From the NCBI GenBank assembly GCA_036245805.1, contig BTRK01000001.1, positions 22,761,087 to 22,825,086 on the forward strand: DNA of 64,000 nucleotides. The letters are read 5' to 3'. This document shows positions 24,601 to 35,034 of the stretch, in pieces. Origin of the DNA: Pristionchus mayeri. Its lineage: Eukaryota; Nematoda; Chromadorea; Rhabditida; Neodiplogasteridae. How positions within the stretch are numbered: the stretch's first letter is position 1; every line of letters begins with the position of its first letter. Below the pieces are notes generated by a model, which saw nothing but the letters and a program-made list of their open reading frames with translations, was not told where the DNA came from and searched no databases. Both the position numbers and the translations under genes were made by a program.

Positions 24601-25089
24601 ATGTTTCTACTCATCATCTCCTGTCTATTCGCCACTATCGCATTGGTACGTTATCGCCCCCTTCCTACCGTATTCTCCTCTCTTACTGTACCCTTTCCCA
24701 CCGTGTCCCTCCCTTCCGTATTCTCCTCTTTTCCCTTTCAGATCGGTCTATGTGGAAAGAAGAAGGCTCCTCCTCCTGCCTCGGGAGGAGCTCCTCCCGC
24801 TGCTGCCAAACCAGCTGCACCCGCCTCTGATAAGAAGGATGGAGCAGCCCCTGTTGAAGAGAAGAAGGAGGAAAAGAAGGAAGAGAAGAAGGAAGAAGAG
24901 AAGAAAGAAGAAGCTGAGAAATCAAAGCAAGGACCGCCATCCAAGGTATTCGACATCCCTAATCCCTGAGTACTCTATCCATCACCGTAACCCGTGAGTA
25001 CCGTATCCTTGCAGGGCGCAGGAGGCACGGAAGGCGACGATAAGGGCCCTGCATCGCAGACTGGAGCGACGGGAGCGACTGCGGCCTAA
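24601..25089 (+). CDS. Small secreted or anchored Lys/Glu-rich protein
   Basis: Three exons (24601-24645, 24742-24945, 25015-25089) give 107 residues. Exon 1 and the start of exon 2 form a signal peptide or N-terminal anchor (MFLLIISCLFATIALIGLCG). The rest is low-complexity: Ala/Pro-rich (KKAPPPASGGAPPAAAKPAA), then tandem EEKKEEKKE repeats as a highly charged helix, then a Gly/Ala/Thr end (TGATGATAA). The composition is similar in style to small nematode secreted or cuticle-associated disordered proteins, but no family is recognised. Splice sites are standard (GTACGT/TTTCAG, GTATTC/TTGCAG). Confidence 0.7.
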
Positions 25090-25860
25090 GAAGAGATTGA
25101 TCTTTGATCTCCCCTCTCAGATGATCCCCAAAGCGGGCGACGATAAAACGGTTTTGTTCCGTTTAGAAGGAACGAGCTATACATCAATTGTATATCTCCA
25201 ATTCAGTATCAGAGTAGCTGTCATTTCAACCATCGATTGATTTCTGGGATGAAGGATGTGGGATAATACTGCAAATGCGTCCTTTTTAACTAGGAAAAAC
25301 ATATTGAATATTCTCATTGCCAATTCGATAATACCCCCACTGGTCTTCTTCCCCGTGATTACGCAATCAGCATAGATGTCATTGCAATGTTATTGTAGGA
25401 ACATAACTTTTTAAAAATTTAAACTAATTTCTTTTTTGAATGTTCCTCTGCTCACCCATTTCCGTCTGTCCATGATGCCTTCTTCTCTCTTTATCTCATC
25501 GGCTTCAGTCCAAAGACTCCTTCCTCTCCTAAGGCTTCACTCCTCCCTCTCCTTCCTCTCTTCATACCTGATAACCGTTCCATTCTTACACTCGCCCTCT
25601 CGAAGGACGATGCAATTTGAGTAATGCACTACTCACCACTCTTCACCTTCCCCTTTCCCACTGTCAGCACATGCGACCGTCGCTCGTGAGCAGTGAACTT
25701 TCCGTTTTTTTTCAAATGATTGCGTAGCTTCTCCTTTCCCTCTTCCAATCCAGGTCAGTCTGATGAATGAGAGAGTGCACTGATTGGAGAGAGAGAGCAG
25801 AGAAAGAGAGGGAAGTGATAGGATACGAGAGAGTGGAGGGAAGACTGTTACAAGCGTGAA
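25090..25860. other. Intergenic DNA
   Basis: Follows the stop at 25089. It starts with GATCTTTGATC at 25099. AT-rich 25.15-25.43 kb, then mixed pyrimidine/purine blocks. No supported exon. Confidence 0.45.
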
Positions 25861-28800
25861 ATGGAAGAGAAAGTTGCTCCTTTCTCAGCAAGTTCTCATC
25901 CTTGCACCATCGTACTCTTGATGTTCTGTGTCTGCATATCCTCAGACTCCTTCCCCCTCTCATCCCTCTTCTCCTCTCACTCAAACAGTATCCTCACGCC
26001 AGTTTCGCATTACATCCTCGATAGAGTGGTCTCTTCGTCTCAATGGATCGAGGAATTCCCTTATAGAGGAGGATCAAAGATCACCACCCAATCAATCTAC
26101 ATGCTATTAGAACGTCCTTCACTCGTTGAGTTCATAATCTCTATCTCCGATCTTGGTCATACTGAACTCATTCCCTTGTAATTGCCACCTTCACTGCTTC
26201 TTCTTCTCTTTCCATTCGATAGATCTCTAAACTCTTCTCCACCCTTGCTTAAGCCCCCCCCCCCTTCTAAGTAGATCACTCGATTACCTATCTCACTTTT
26301 TACTATTAGTCGATGCAAGATTGCGAGAGTGAGATATCGTCTCCTCTCTTCTTCATCCTTCTCCATTTAACGCGTTCCTCATTTATTAATCATTGCTGAA
26401 TTCGTACCTTGTGAAGTATCTTCCTCCTCTTCCTCTTCTTCCTCCTCCTCCTCTTCCTCTTCTTCCTCCTCCTCCTAATCTCGACTCTTCTCTCTCTTCT
26501 CAGTTCTTCCATTCTTCTTCTCTGGATCTGCTCCTTTTCTAGCTCGTAAACCCTATAATCTCAATCCGCAACTTCTCTCCAATCCTTCTCTACTCTTCTC
26601 ATCCCGTCTTGACCTTTCCTTCACTGCACAAAAAGAGGCTGCGAACTCTTCGTTTACACTCGATTTTCAACAGGGAGTGACCCCAGGGGATGCTTGCTAT
26701 CTCTCCATTCTTAGTCCCATCTCATTATCTGATTCCTTCCCTTTCTCCCTTCGATGGTATATCGTATCCTGTAGTGGTAGTATATTCATCACCTCGGGAG
26801 TCTTCTCTTCTCTCTGGGTATGCAATCAGATCCAGTTGCTCTCTGGGGCAAACTCTGGTTATTGTGTCTCCCTCCGTACTTCCCCTTCCTTCCTTCGTGA
26901 AGCCATTCCATCTGCAGAGGTCAGCTCATTCCTCTTCCCATTCATTATGTCCTCTTCTCTTTTTCACCTCTCAACTCGTAATAACTCCCGTCTCCCCCAA
27001 GGCCTCAGTTGAGTCTTCCCTCGATCCTCTTCCTCCTCCTTCTCCCTATCAATGAATCATCCACTGATTGTAATGGGTTCACTCTTCCAATCTCTCTCTT
27101 CCATCACGCTAACACTTCCCTCGTTGTTTTGACAGGCGCGAAAAGTGCCCCAGGGGGTCTCCGTACCTGACCCCGATCGGTCCATTCTCGGTTCAACACT
27201 TTGGTTCCGTCCGTGGTTCTCTCTGATCTCCCTGGTTTCATTCTGTGGCTGGTAATCATCATAAAGTGAGAGGTGATTAGGAAGGGACCAGATGGAAGGA
27301 GGGGGGAATGAAGAATGGCTAGAGAGTGTGAAGGGAGAAGGCTCATTTCATGCCAGAGGGAGGAGGGGGGGGGAGGGAGTTGGTCAGTCGGGGGAGGTCT
27401 CTTTTGTCTCCTTGCTTCTCACTCCCGATCTGAATCACTTCCATTCCCATTCTCTCATTGGTTAGTCATCATAACTCCCCACTTCTCCCTCTGTATTTGA
27501 CACCTTCCTGTCTCCTCTTCCTTCTCTCTCTCCATCTCCTTCTCTTCCTTCTGTATCTTGATCTCTTCTCCTTCCATGGACATGCTTGACCCTACAGGGA
27601 GAACGGCTCATTACTTCACTCTCTTCTGAATTGGATGGCACTTCAAACCAGCTTGTTCTCAGAGCATATTACTCTCTCTTCCCTTTGGTCCTCCATGATG
27701 GAAGTACTCTTCCCCTCACTGTCTCACTGTACTCTTTCTCCTTCTTTCGCAGTGCGAAGCCCCGTAAATCAATCAGTCCAATTACCTGCTGTGACTGCAG
27801 CGAAAACATTTATTATTGCGAGCATTCCCGCCCTATTTCCTTCTTGAATACAGTAACCATCGATCGATTGACCATTGAATGCCGTGCTCACTTCACTTCT
27901 CCAATCTGGTCTCCTTCTTCTCACCATCTCCAATGATCCGAATCTCCCCTTCCCTCTTTCCTTCTCTTCTCATTTTCGACCCTCTGGGAAGTGCAAACTT
28001 CCGCTCATTTCCATGCTAATTCGAAGTAGGAGAATTCATTCCATCAGTTGCATTCTTGTATCAATCTCATCACTTTCTCTCCATCACTCACCATTTCTTG
28101 CCTGATTCGTCCCAATTGAAGGATGATCACCACACTCATTCTCTACCTACTCCTCACTCCCTCCTCAACAACCCCTTCTAATTTACTGTCTCATCCCTCT
28201 ATTCTCGATTCCCGTCCGGAAATCGGTTGAATGAGGAGGAGGGAAGTGTGAGACTAGACGTGAGGGAGGTGCTATCCACTGATCTCCCTTCTTCGTCTCT
28301 TCTCACCTTCCATCTCCAATATCTCCGTTTCTTCCTTGATTCCATCACTTTTTCTCAAGAGGAAGAAGAGTTGCAATGGAATGGAAGAATGAAGTGGGCG
28401 CCAATTTGTGTCATACTTTTCCCATGGCAACATGTGTGGATGAATCACAATCCAAACATTACTCATCTTTCACTTCCATCAAATTCATTTCTGAACTCAT
28501 TTTCCTTTGCTATCTACTATAGTTCGTTCCTCTCATGGACCAATATGATGCTCTCTAGTGGTTCTCCCCCGGATGATCCCCCCTCCCCCCTTCTCTGCTC
28601 TTGAATTGACACTCTCACGAGCCCTGATTGCCATTCTATTCATCGCTCTGCCACCTTCTTCTCCTTTTCAAATCATGTCCATTTATCATAGTTCTTCCTT
28701 GAACTGCTAATCTCAATCCCCTCACCCTTCCTCCTCCTCCTTCCCCTCATTCCATGATCCTCTCTCACCCCCTCAAATTCCTCCGTCTCTCAACAAATGT

Positions 28801-30192
28801 CGCCCAGATTCACCATCTGATCCCATTTTTTCTCGTGAATTTTCCGTTTAAATTGAATGAATTCGTGAATTGAAGATGATTCGATGAGTGATTACGTGGA
28901 GGTTTACGACAATTGTTCCCCCCATGGAGAAGACTTCCAGGTGAGGAGAATATTCATCCCGGAAGAAGACGTTCTCTCAGTCATCATATCCATAGCCATG
29001 ATTATCGATTGATGCCCATTCAGATCTACGAAGAGAATCTCCATCCGTTGAGGGGGGAAAAGATCGAGGGATGGCTGCGAGTATTCGGTGAGTTCCTCCT
29101 TCCTCAGTCTTCTCCTCCTCCCATCCATCTCCTCGTACTTTTTGAATCACGCCCTTCTTTCCTCTCTTCCTCTCTTCTCTTCTTCCGATCATCATTTCAT
29201 GGCAATCCATTCGCATCACTTACCCTCTCACTCCTCCATAGACTGACTACTACTACAGTACTCTTCTATCCCTTGACTCCTCTCTCACAATTAGGCTCAT
29301 TTTCCCATGCTCTTCTCAGTCTGATCAGATTCTAATTGTGCATCCCACCATTCCTCCAACCTTCACCCTATTCCACCCCCTTCTTCTCTTCTTTTATCTC
29401 CGCAACATTTACAGTGTGCCATAACTACTTGATACTTACTTTCTACAACTTGGGTCGAATTTCGCTCGTCTTTCATTGTGGATCGCCCCTCTTTCCTCTC
29501 TCCGCAAACTCTATTAGACTCTCACTCAAACTTGAAGACGGTCTCTAACCCAATAAGGATCTCCTTTCTTCTCCTGGGCTTCCCATAATAGGTCCATCCT
29601 CTTCCTTTCTCCCCTTTCTCCACTCTCCTCACACTAACTGAGACAACTGATCTACTCTCCATAGATATTCCGAGTCTCTGATTGTCCGTTCAAAGTGGTT
29701 TGAGTCCCCTTCGATCATTCCCGTTTCTCCTCTCAGCTGATTCCTTCTCGTCTCTTCCTCATTTGCAGACTCCATTCAATTCTTCCAGTAGTCTTTCTTA
29801 TTCTTCTTTTGTTACTCGAAGGCACTTAGTCAATCAATAATCACTTATTACTCCTTCTCTTCTCTCAAATTGGCACTCTTTCGTCTCTTCATTCCGATGG
29901 ATCGATCTCCGTTTTGATCTCGTCAATCTTCCTCTGCAATTCGTCTCTTCCCTCTCTTCTCTAGCTGTTTTCTTCAATTCGGAACTTCGCTACCAGTGAT
30001 AAGATCTACTTGATCAGGAAATGCAGCGAGATAACCACCATTTCAACTTTCACTTCTGAACTTCGAATGGACGGGCGTTTCTTGATTGATCTCACTAGTT
30101 TCGTCGTTCCTTTGACTCTTCTCTTTGTTGATTCTAACACTCGCATAGCCCATGAATACGCTGAGAAAGAGCTGCGATTATTGTCCCCCTAA
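25861..30192 (+). CDS. Unresolved plus-strand gene region, possibly extracellular with CUB-like segment
   Basis: The strand is pyrimidine-rich, so long frames arise cheaply, but some segments look genuinely coding in ordinary composition. These are 25861-26178 (signal-like CTIVLLMFCVCISSD, later HYILDRVVSSSQWIEEF), 26495-26918 (APFLARKPYNLNPQLLSN, ANSSFTLDFQQGVTPGDACY), 27586-27936 (TSNQLVLRAYYSLFPLVLH, ITCCDCSENIYYCEHS), 28227-28600 (EEEELQWNGRMKWAPICVIL) and 28880-28938 with DYVEVYDNCSPHGEDF before GTGAGG. 30040-30192 (DSNTRIAHEYAEKELRL, stop) completes the set. DYVEVYDN is the hallmark of a CUB domain, so a secreted or membrane CUB protein is plausible. I could not join the exons in frame. 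The boundaries are outer limits only, and part may be non-coding. Confidence 0.3.
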
Positions 30193-30668
30193 TGTCTAGC
30201 TGTCTACACTCTGCACTCTCTCCCTTTCCCCTTATCTCTCCTCTTCTCTGCCCTCTTTAACCGTGTTCCTTCCGTCATCTCACCGGTTATTCCCCTGTCT
30301 CCGCACTTTTCTTCACTCAGTCTCTAGCCTTCTCACATATGGCATATCATTTACCGTAACCGGTCAGTCTCCACTCCATCGTAAGCCCCGCACTGACCAG
30401 TGCATTCCTCTTTGATCTACGGGTACTGTAGGAGATAGTTAGTTCTCGATGAGTTTGCTGATAGCCTCATTCAAAACAGTCTCACTCTTCACTTCATCTA
30501 ACAAGTACTCTTCCAACTACTTAGTTTTCAATTCATTCTCAATACTTGGCATCTTTCTCGTTTCCTCCTATATTTTCCATAGTGGACACCGTTGTTTTTG
30601 CCGAACATAAATCACTCATATATCTGCCTGCAACTACTCAAATGTTTCCTGGAGAAAACGAACCGTCT

Positions 30669-30737
30669 GCCATGATAGCTCAGTTGGGAGAGCGTTAGAC
30701 TGAAGATCGGTCGCCGGTTCGATCCCGGCTCGTGGCA
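30669..30737 (+). pseudogene. tRNA-Phe(GAA)-like gene with deleted anticodon-arm/variable bases
   Basis: GCCATGATAGCTCAGTTGGG with GAGC closing the D arm, CTGAAGA anticodon loop (GAA) and GCCGGTTCGATCCCGGC T arm. The acceptor stem GCCATGA/TCGTGGC pairs fully with one T-G wobble. The length is 69 nt against the expected 73. Compared with ordinary worm tRNA-Phe, four bases are missing after GAAGATC, so the anticodon stem keeps only two normal pairs and there is no standard variable loop. It is most likely a pseudogene, although the A and B boxes are intact. Confidence 0.75.
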
Positions 30738-31077
30738 TTCCTTTTGTTTTCTCCCGGCGAAGTTCGGAGCAACTGTTTGTCCACCTTTTTGCACGCTCGC
30801 ATTTTACGCACCGGAATGCAGACAAGCGGAAATAGATCCCATTTCGTGTCTGTGCTAATTTCCGAGCGAACTTCGGACGGTTCATTTCGCTCGTTGCCCG
30901 TTCTCAGAGTTGGAAAGTCCCTTAATTGGGTCTGCAGTTTCACTTCGCTCCATTCTGATGGGATTACCATCTATTTCTCTTTTTGAATTTCCTTGAGATA
31001 ATCTCTGGTCATCGAAGGGAGTAGCTAAATTGACCGAAACACGCTCGAAATGGCACTCATTCTCTCTGGATTATGCA

Positions 31078-32307
31078 ATGGATCCCTTCGATCTCATAGA
31101 TGGAATGAGTAGATTGGACTGCCCCGGGGAGAAGTTGTCATCCCTCTCTTCCTATTGTCTCTTCCCTCTTCGATTCGTTGTCTCTCGGATAGTTTATCAC
31201 TGGATTAGATCATATGACTGCATCACTATTTCTTCCGTGCTCGATGCGTTGATTGCAGAAGATTCGCTGGATCTGATGACGAGAAGTGGACACGGCCATG
31301 GTGAGAAGAATGAAGAAGGAAGGGCTTCTCAATACCTTTCCACCTTCCTTATTACCTTTGATCTATATTGATATTAGACTAGAAAGTTGGTTGCAGTCCG
31401 TTTCTCGTGTGACCATCCTCTCCCTTGGCACGGGGGATTCTGTGTAGCCAGGACAGACGAGAGATCGCTCATTTGCTACAAGGATGAACAGGTTCCCACT
31501 TCCATCAACTTTCTGCAAACCCTTTCTCATTATCATTTTACTTTCTGAAATCCATTTCTTTTCAAATTAAATTTATATCAGTATAAATGTGGTTGAGAGT
31601 GCGAATCGAGTTGGTCGTCGTCTTCCTCGAACTCGTCTCGATGGTGGAATTCGATCCTTCCTTCGACATTGGAAACAGAATGGAACGACGAATGATTACG
31701 ATGCAGAGGGTGAGTGGTGCTACAGTACCCTCAAGTGAAGGGAATCCGTGCAGGATCGATTGCCTCCTCTTCCTCGTCCAATCACAGCAATAACTCGACT
31801 AGCAACTACTCGTCGAAGACTTTGTCCAGACTATCTGCACTCAGGGAAGAGGTCTGTTCCACTTCGAAACATCGAAAGATGTTTATCCACAAATGTTTGC
31901 AATTAAATTATTGTGATTGATTAAGGCATCCAATCAGGGTAACTACGTGACTGACTTCGTGCCTCGCTATGGTCCCTCCCCCTACGGGACAGTCTACAGG
32001 GCAAGCAGTGAGCATTCATCATCTTCTCCCATTTGAGCAAGAGAGCATCCATGCTTCGCAATGAGCTTCTTTGAAAATCTTTTCAGGCGTGAGTGGCTAC
32101 CGTAATCCCGCGTACTACGGTACTTCGGGGCCTCAGTCGAAGTTCTCCCCCATGGACAGTCATCACTTCTTCACGATGAGACCCGGACAGTGTGAGAGAT
32201 TCCTTCCACTTCCAGATATTCCATTGTTGTGCATGTTATCTAATTGAATTTGCAGCAAAAGATACGCAGAATATGAATTGAGTGAAGGGGTTCTGTGGTT
32301 GGCCTGA
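31078..32307 (+). CDS. 260-residue protein of unknown function
   Basis: Seven exons join cleanly: 31078-31300, 31397-31491, 31598-31709, 31736-31851, 31926-32007, 32087-32189 and 32256-32307, a multiple of three in total. Segments include MDPFDLIDGMSRLDCPGEK, MTRSGHGH, a Cys-containing RFSCDHPLPWHGGFCVA with RTDERSLICYKDEQ, and a basic stretch (ANRVGRRLPRTRLDGG). A Ser/Asn run (SIASSSSSNHSNNSTS), SSKTLSRLSALREE, and a Tyr/Gly/Pro-rich end (YGPSPYGTVYRAS, SGYRNPAYYGTSGP) follow. It ends SEGVLWLA. No signal peptide or clear membrane helix apart from a weak hydrophobic patch near residue 30. I do not recognise the family. Non-CAG acceptors (GGTTGAG, CTCAAG, TTAAG) are used. The start could lie further upstream, as the frame is open to 31030. 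Confidence 0.6.
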
Positions 32308-32803
32308 GGCCATTGCATGTGTTCCCATCGAGGTTACACTTTTATCCGAGCAGTAAAATGGTAATTAACCTCTCCTCTCTCTTGGTTGAAGATGCATCCA
32401 TTCTTCCTCCTTCGAATTGATCTCGTCTCTCTCTACTTCACACCTTTTCCCATCTCCCATGACTGATTATGAGGGATGGAATGGATGCTATTGGGAATAG
32501 AAAGAAGAGAAGAGAAATCATGAATAGTAAGGAGTAAACAAGATCATCAAATCATCATCTCATTGGGAAGAGTCAAAGTTCCTCTGATTACCAGGTCGAT
32601 CATTTCTCATCACTAATTCCTCTCTCTTCCTCTATTTGATCTATTCGTGTCCTCGTCTCTTCTAATCCCTGACCTCGGTTCTCATTTACAGCCCCTCTGT
32701 GAAACGAGGCTTGATCCCCCCCCCCCTGCCCCCCTCCCTCTCAGCCCTCATAAACTCCTCATTACTCTTTCCTCCTTCCTTCACTCAATCAGAAAGACAC
32801 TAG
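32308..32803 (+). other. Intergenic DNA
   Basis: Follows the stop at 32307; a poly-C run lies at 32708-32717. Pyrimidine-rich, with no supported exon. Confidence 0.4.
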
Positions 32804-33703
32804 ATGTCGATTAGTCGACCCATCATTCCTCTCTTTACCTCCCCCTATTCTCTCCTCCCCCTCCTCCACTTCCTCTCTTCGTTGAGTCTGCACTGCCCCC
32901 TCACTTTTGCTCGATCACTCCTTTTTCCTTCGATCATCAACCATTTCTCCTCCCAGTGCCTTCCTTTGGATGTTTCATTACTTATTCAGTCCATCTCTGA
33001 CCCATTCCTCCCTTCATCCTTCCTCCCCCTTCTTGATCCTCAGATCACCCTCTGTAATGGCAGCCCTCACATGGTTCTCTCTCTCCATTCTTAAACAAGT
33101 TGTACCTCCCTTCACTCGTTGAAATGTCTACTTTTCTCTTCCTTCCTTTTCATCTAAATCCAGAGTGCCCCTTCTCTTCTCTTCTTTCTTCACACTTTTT
33201 ATTCTCTACCGGGGTTCACTTTTTATCGTCGGGAGATGGGCATTGAGTGGAGGGAAGAGACCTACCCAGAGAGAGAAAGAGACAACTTCTTCCAATCCTT
33301 GCGAAACTGCATCGGAAGCTTGCAAAACAGAGATGAGTCACTTGCGAATTATCAATCTCCCTCTCATTCTACTTGTTATTTCCTGCCCTTTTCCGCCTTA
33401 GGAAAGGACGAATAACAGGATGATTAAGAAGTGTTCGTACTCGTGATGGAGATCTATCTATCAGCTGATCTTTGCCTCTTCATTACTTTCTTCTCTTATG
33501 TTCCCCTCTTCCTTACATGCATTTTGTTGTTTTCTACGGGAAAGAATAGTTGGAGATGGAAGAAGACGATAGCCGAGAGAAGAAAGAGGTGCGAACAGAG
33601 TGTTTATCAGTGGTTTGCAGAGTGGAAAGAGGGGAAGTTGAGAGAATGGAGTGATCTCATCATAGACTCTCCATCTCTCCCTTCTCTTCTCTCCCAACAG
33701 TAG
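32804..33703 (+). CDS. Possible membrane protein gene, structure unresolved
   Basis: Coding-like segments in three frames. From 32804, after CAATCAG, a signal-like start (LLPLLHFLSSLSLHC) is followed by QITLCNGSPHMVL. From about 33163, after ATCCAG, FYRREMGIEWREETYPERER and FFQSLRNCIGSLQNRDES follow. From about 33432, a membrane helix (LFITFFSYVPLFLTCILLF) and a charged tail (WRWKKTIAERRKRCEQSV, YQWFAEWKEGKLREWSDLI) run to TAG at 33703. The purine-containing 33.2-33.35 and 33.55-33.65 kb stretches cannot be explained by pyrimidine bias, so some coding is likely. This would fit a type I membrane protein, but the joins are not established and no family is recognised. A further open segment at 33772-34289 (FSLPCHCEFIPSMTPLQ) could belong to the same gene. 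Confidence 0.35.
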
Positions 33704-34300
33704 CTCTCCCTTGGTCTCTCTCTCTCTTCCGTTCCTTCCCCCCGTGGAAGTCTCATCTCTCGCACAGATCCATGTCCCAATCCTCCCTCATAACTCCTCT
33801 ATTCAATCCCTCCTTCATCTTTCTCTCTTTCTCAGATCACAATAGAAGTTCTTCCTCCCTTTATTGTACTGTCAAGGGTAACGAGAGTGGTCCGTCCATT
33901 CCTCTCTCTTTGACCTACCGATCCTTCTACCGTACCCTCTACCTTCCCTACCGTATCCCTCATGATCTACCTCTCCGTTTCTCCCTTCCATGCCATTGTG
34001 AATTCATTCCCAGCATGACTCCTCTTCAACTGGCTTCATCGCGTTTCTCCTTCATTATTCTAAACGATCCGTATCTCTTCAGGTCCATTCCTTCCTTCTC
34101 TTGGCATCGTGCCAATTCCCCCTTGGCTTCCAACCAATTCATTCTTCCATTCGATTCGGAGCACGTTCTCCGAATCCAGTCTCTCTCTCTGTTCGTAGAG
34201 AGATCTCATTCCAAATCAGTGCAAGCTTCTCGCCTCTTCTTCTCCCTACAATGCCCTCTTCTTCTCAACACTGAGAAGCATCCCATTGACCGAGTAGTCA

Positions 34301-34733
34301 ATGATGATGTATCGATCCCCCCTCAGTCCCACTACAGTATCCCTCCCTCCTCCACTCTATATGGGACCCTATGGAGTATCTCTCGTGCCTTCCCCTACCT
34401 TCCTTCGTCCTCGTAGTCCTGCCCCAGACTACGATAGAAGAGTGACATTCGTGGATCGATCTCCTCCAAGTAGATCAAGGAGTGTGCAACCACGGAGATT
34501 GGAGAGAAGAAGAGGAAGGAGTGAAGGGAGGAAGGTCGGAGGATATGTAGTCACTATGGATAAGGGGGTGAAGAGGAAGGAAGAGAGCAGAGGAATGGAG
34601 ATTCTCATCGATGATTCGGGATTGGAGATGAATTCTGAAGGAAGTCCAGATAGCCCTTCGCTCTTCAATCTGAGGGAGAGACAGAGGAAATCAAGGAGTG
34701 ATCGACTACTCAAGAGTCTCGCTCTCATTCCAG
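34301..34733 (+). CDS. gap-2: Candidate alternative first exon of gap-2 with GC donor
   Basis: ATG frame of 144 codons that is not pyrimidine-biased. It is Pro-rich (TVSLPPPLYMGPYGVSL), then Arg/Ser-rich (DRSPPSRSRSVQPRRLERRR), then acidic (EILIDDSGLEMNSEGSPDSP), ending SLALIP plus one base. The following bases, CCAG/GCAAGC, are the usual context of a GC-AG donor. The exon ends in phase 1, the phase required by the gap-2 exon at 43132. It would give a long disordered N-terminus. The link to gap-2 is inference over an 8.4-kb intron; it could equally be the tail exon of the upstream membrane-protein region. Confidence 0.4.
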
Positions 34734-34944
34734 GCAAGCCATTCCTTTCTTCTCTCCTTACGCTTCTTCCAATCGGTTGTTCCGTGTTCATCTCTATGTA
34801 ATTTGCCGTAGTACTCACAGTCTTTTGATCTTTCTGCTCAAGTTGGAACTTTCTTGAACACTCTAATCAAATCGTGACTGAACGAATCGAATAGTGGGAG
34901 AAAGAGAAGGAGAAGCTATTAGAGGAGTGATGAACACAAATCAG

Positions 34945-35034
<90 letters not shown>

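Noticed and set aside
30612..30885. Minus-strand frames across the tRNA-Phe-like locus
   Set aside because: They translate the tRNA itself (SNRRP...LSQLSY), a well-known spurious ORF type.
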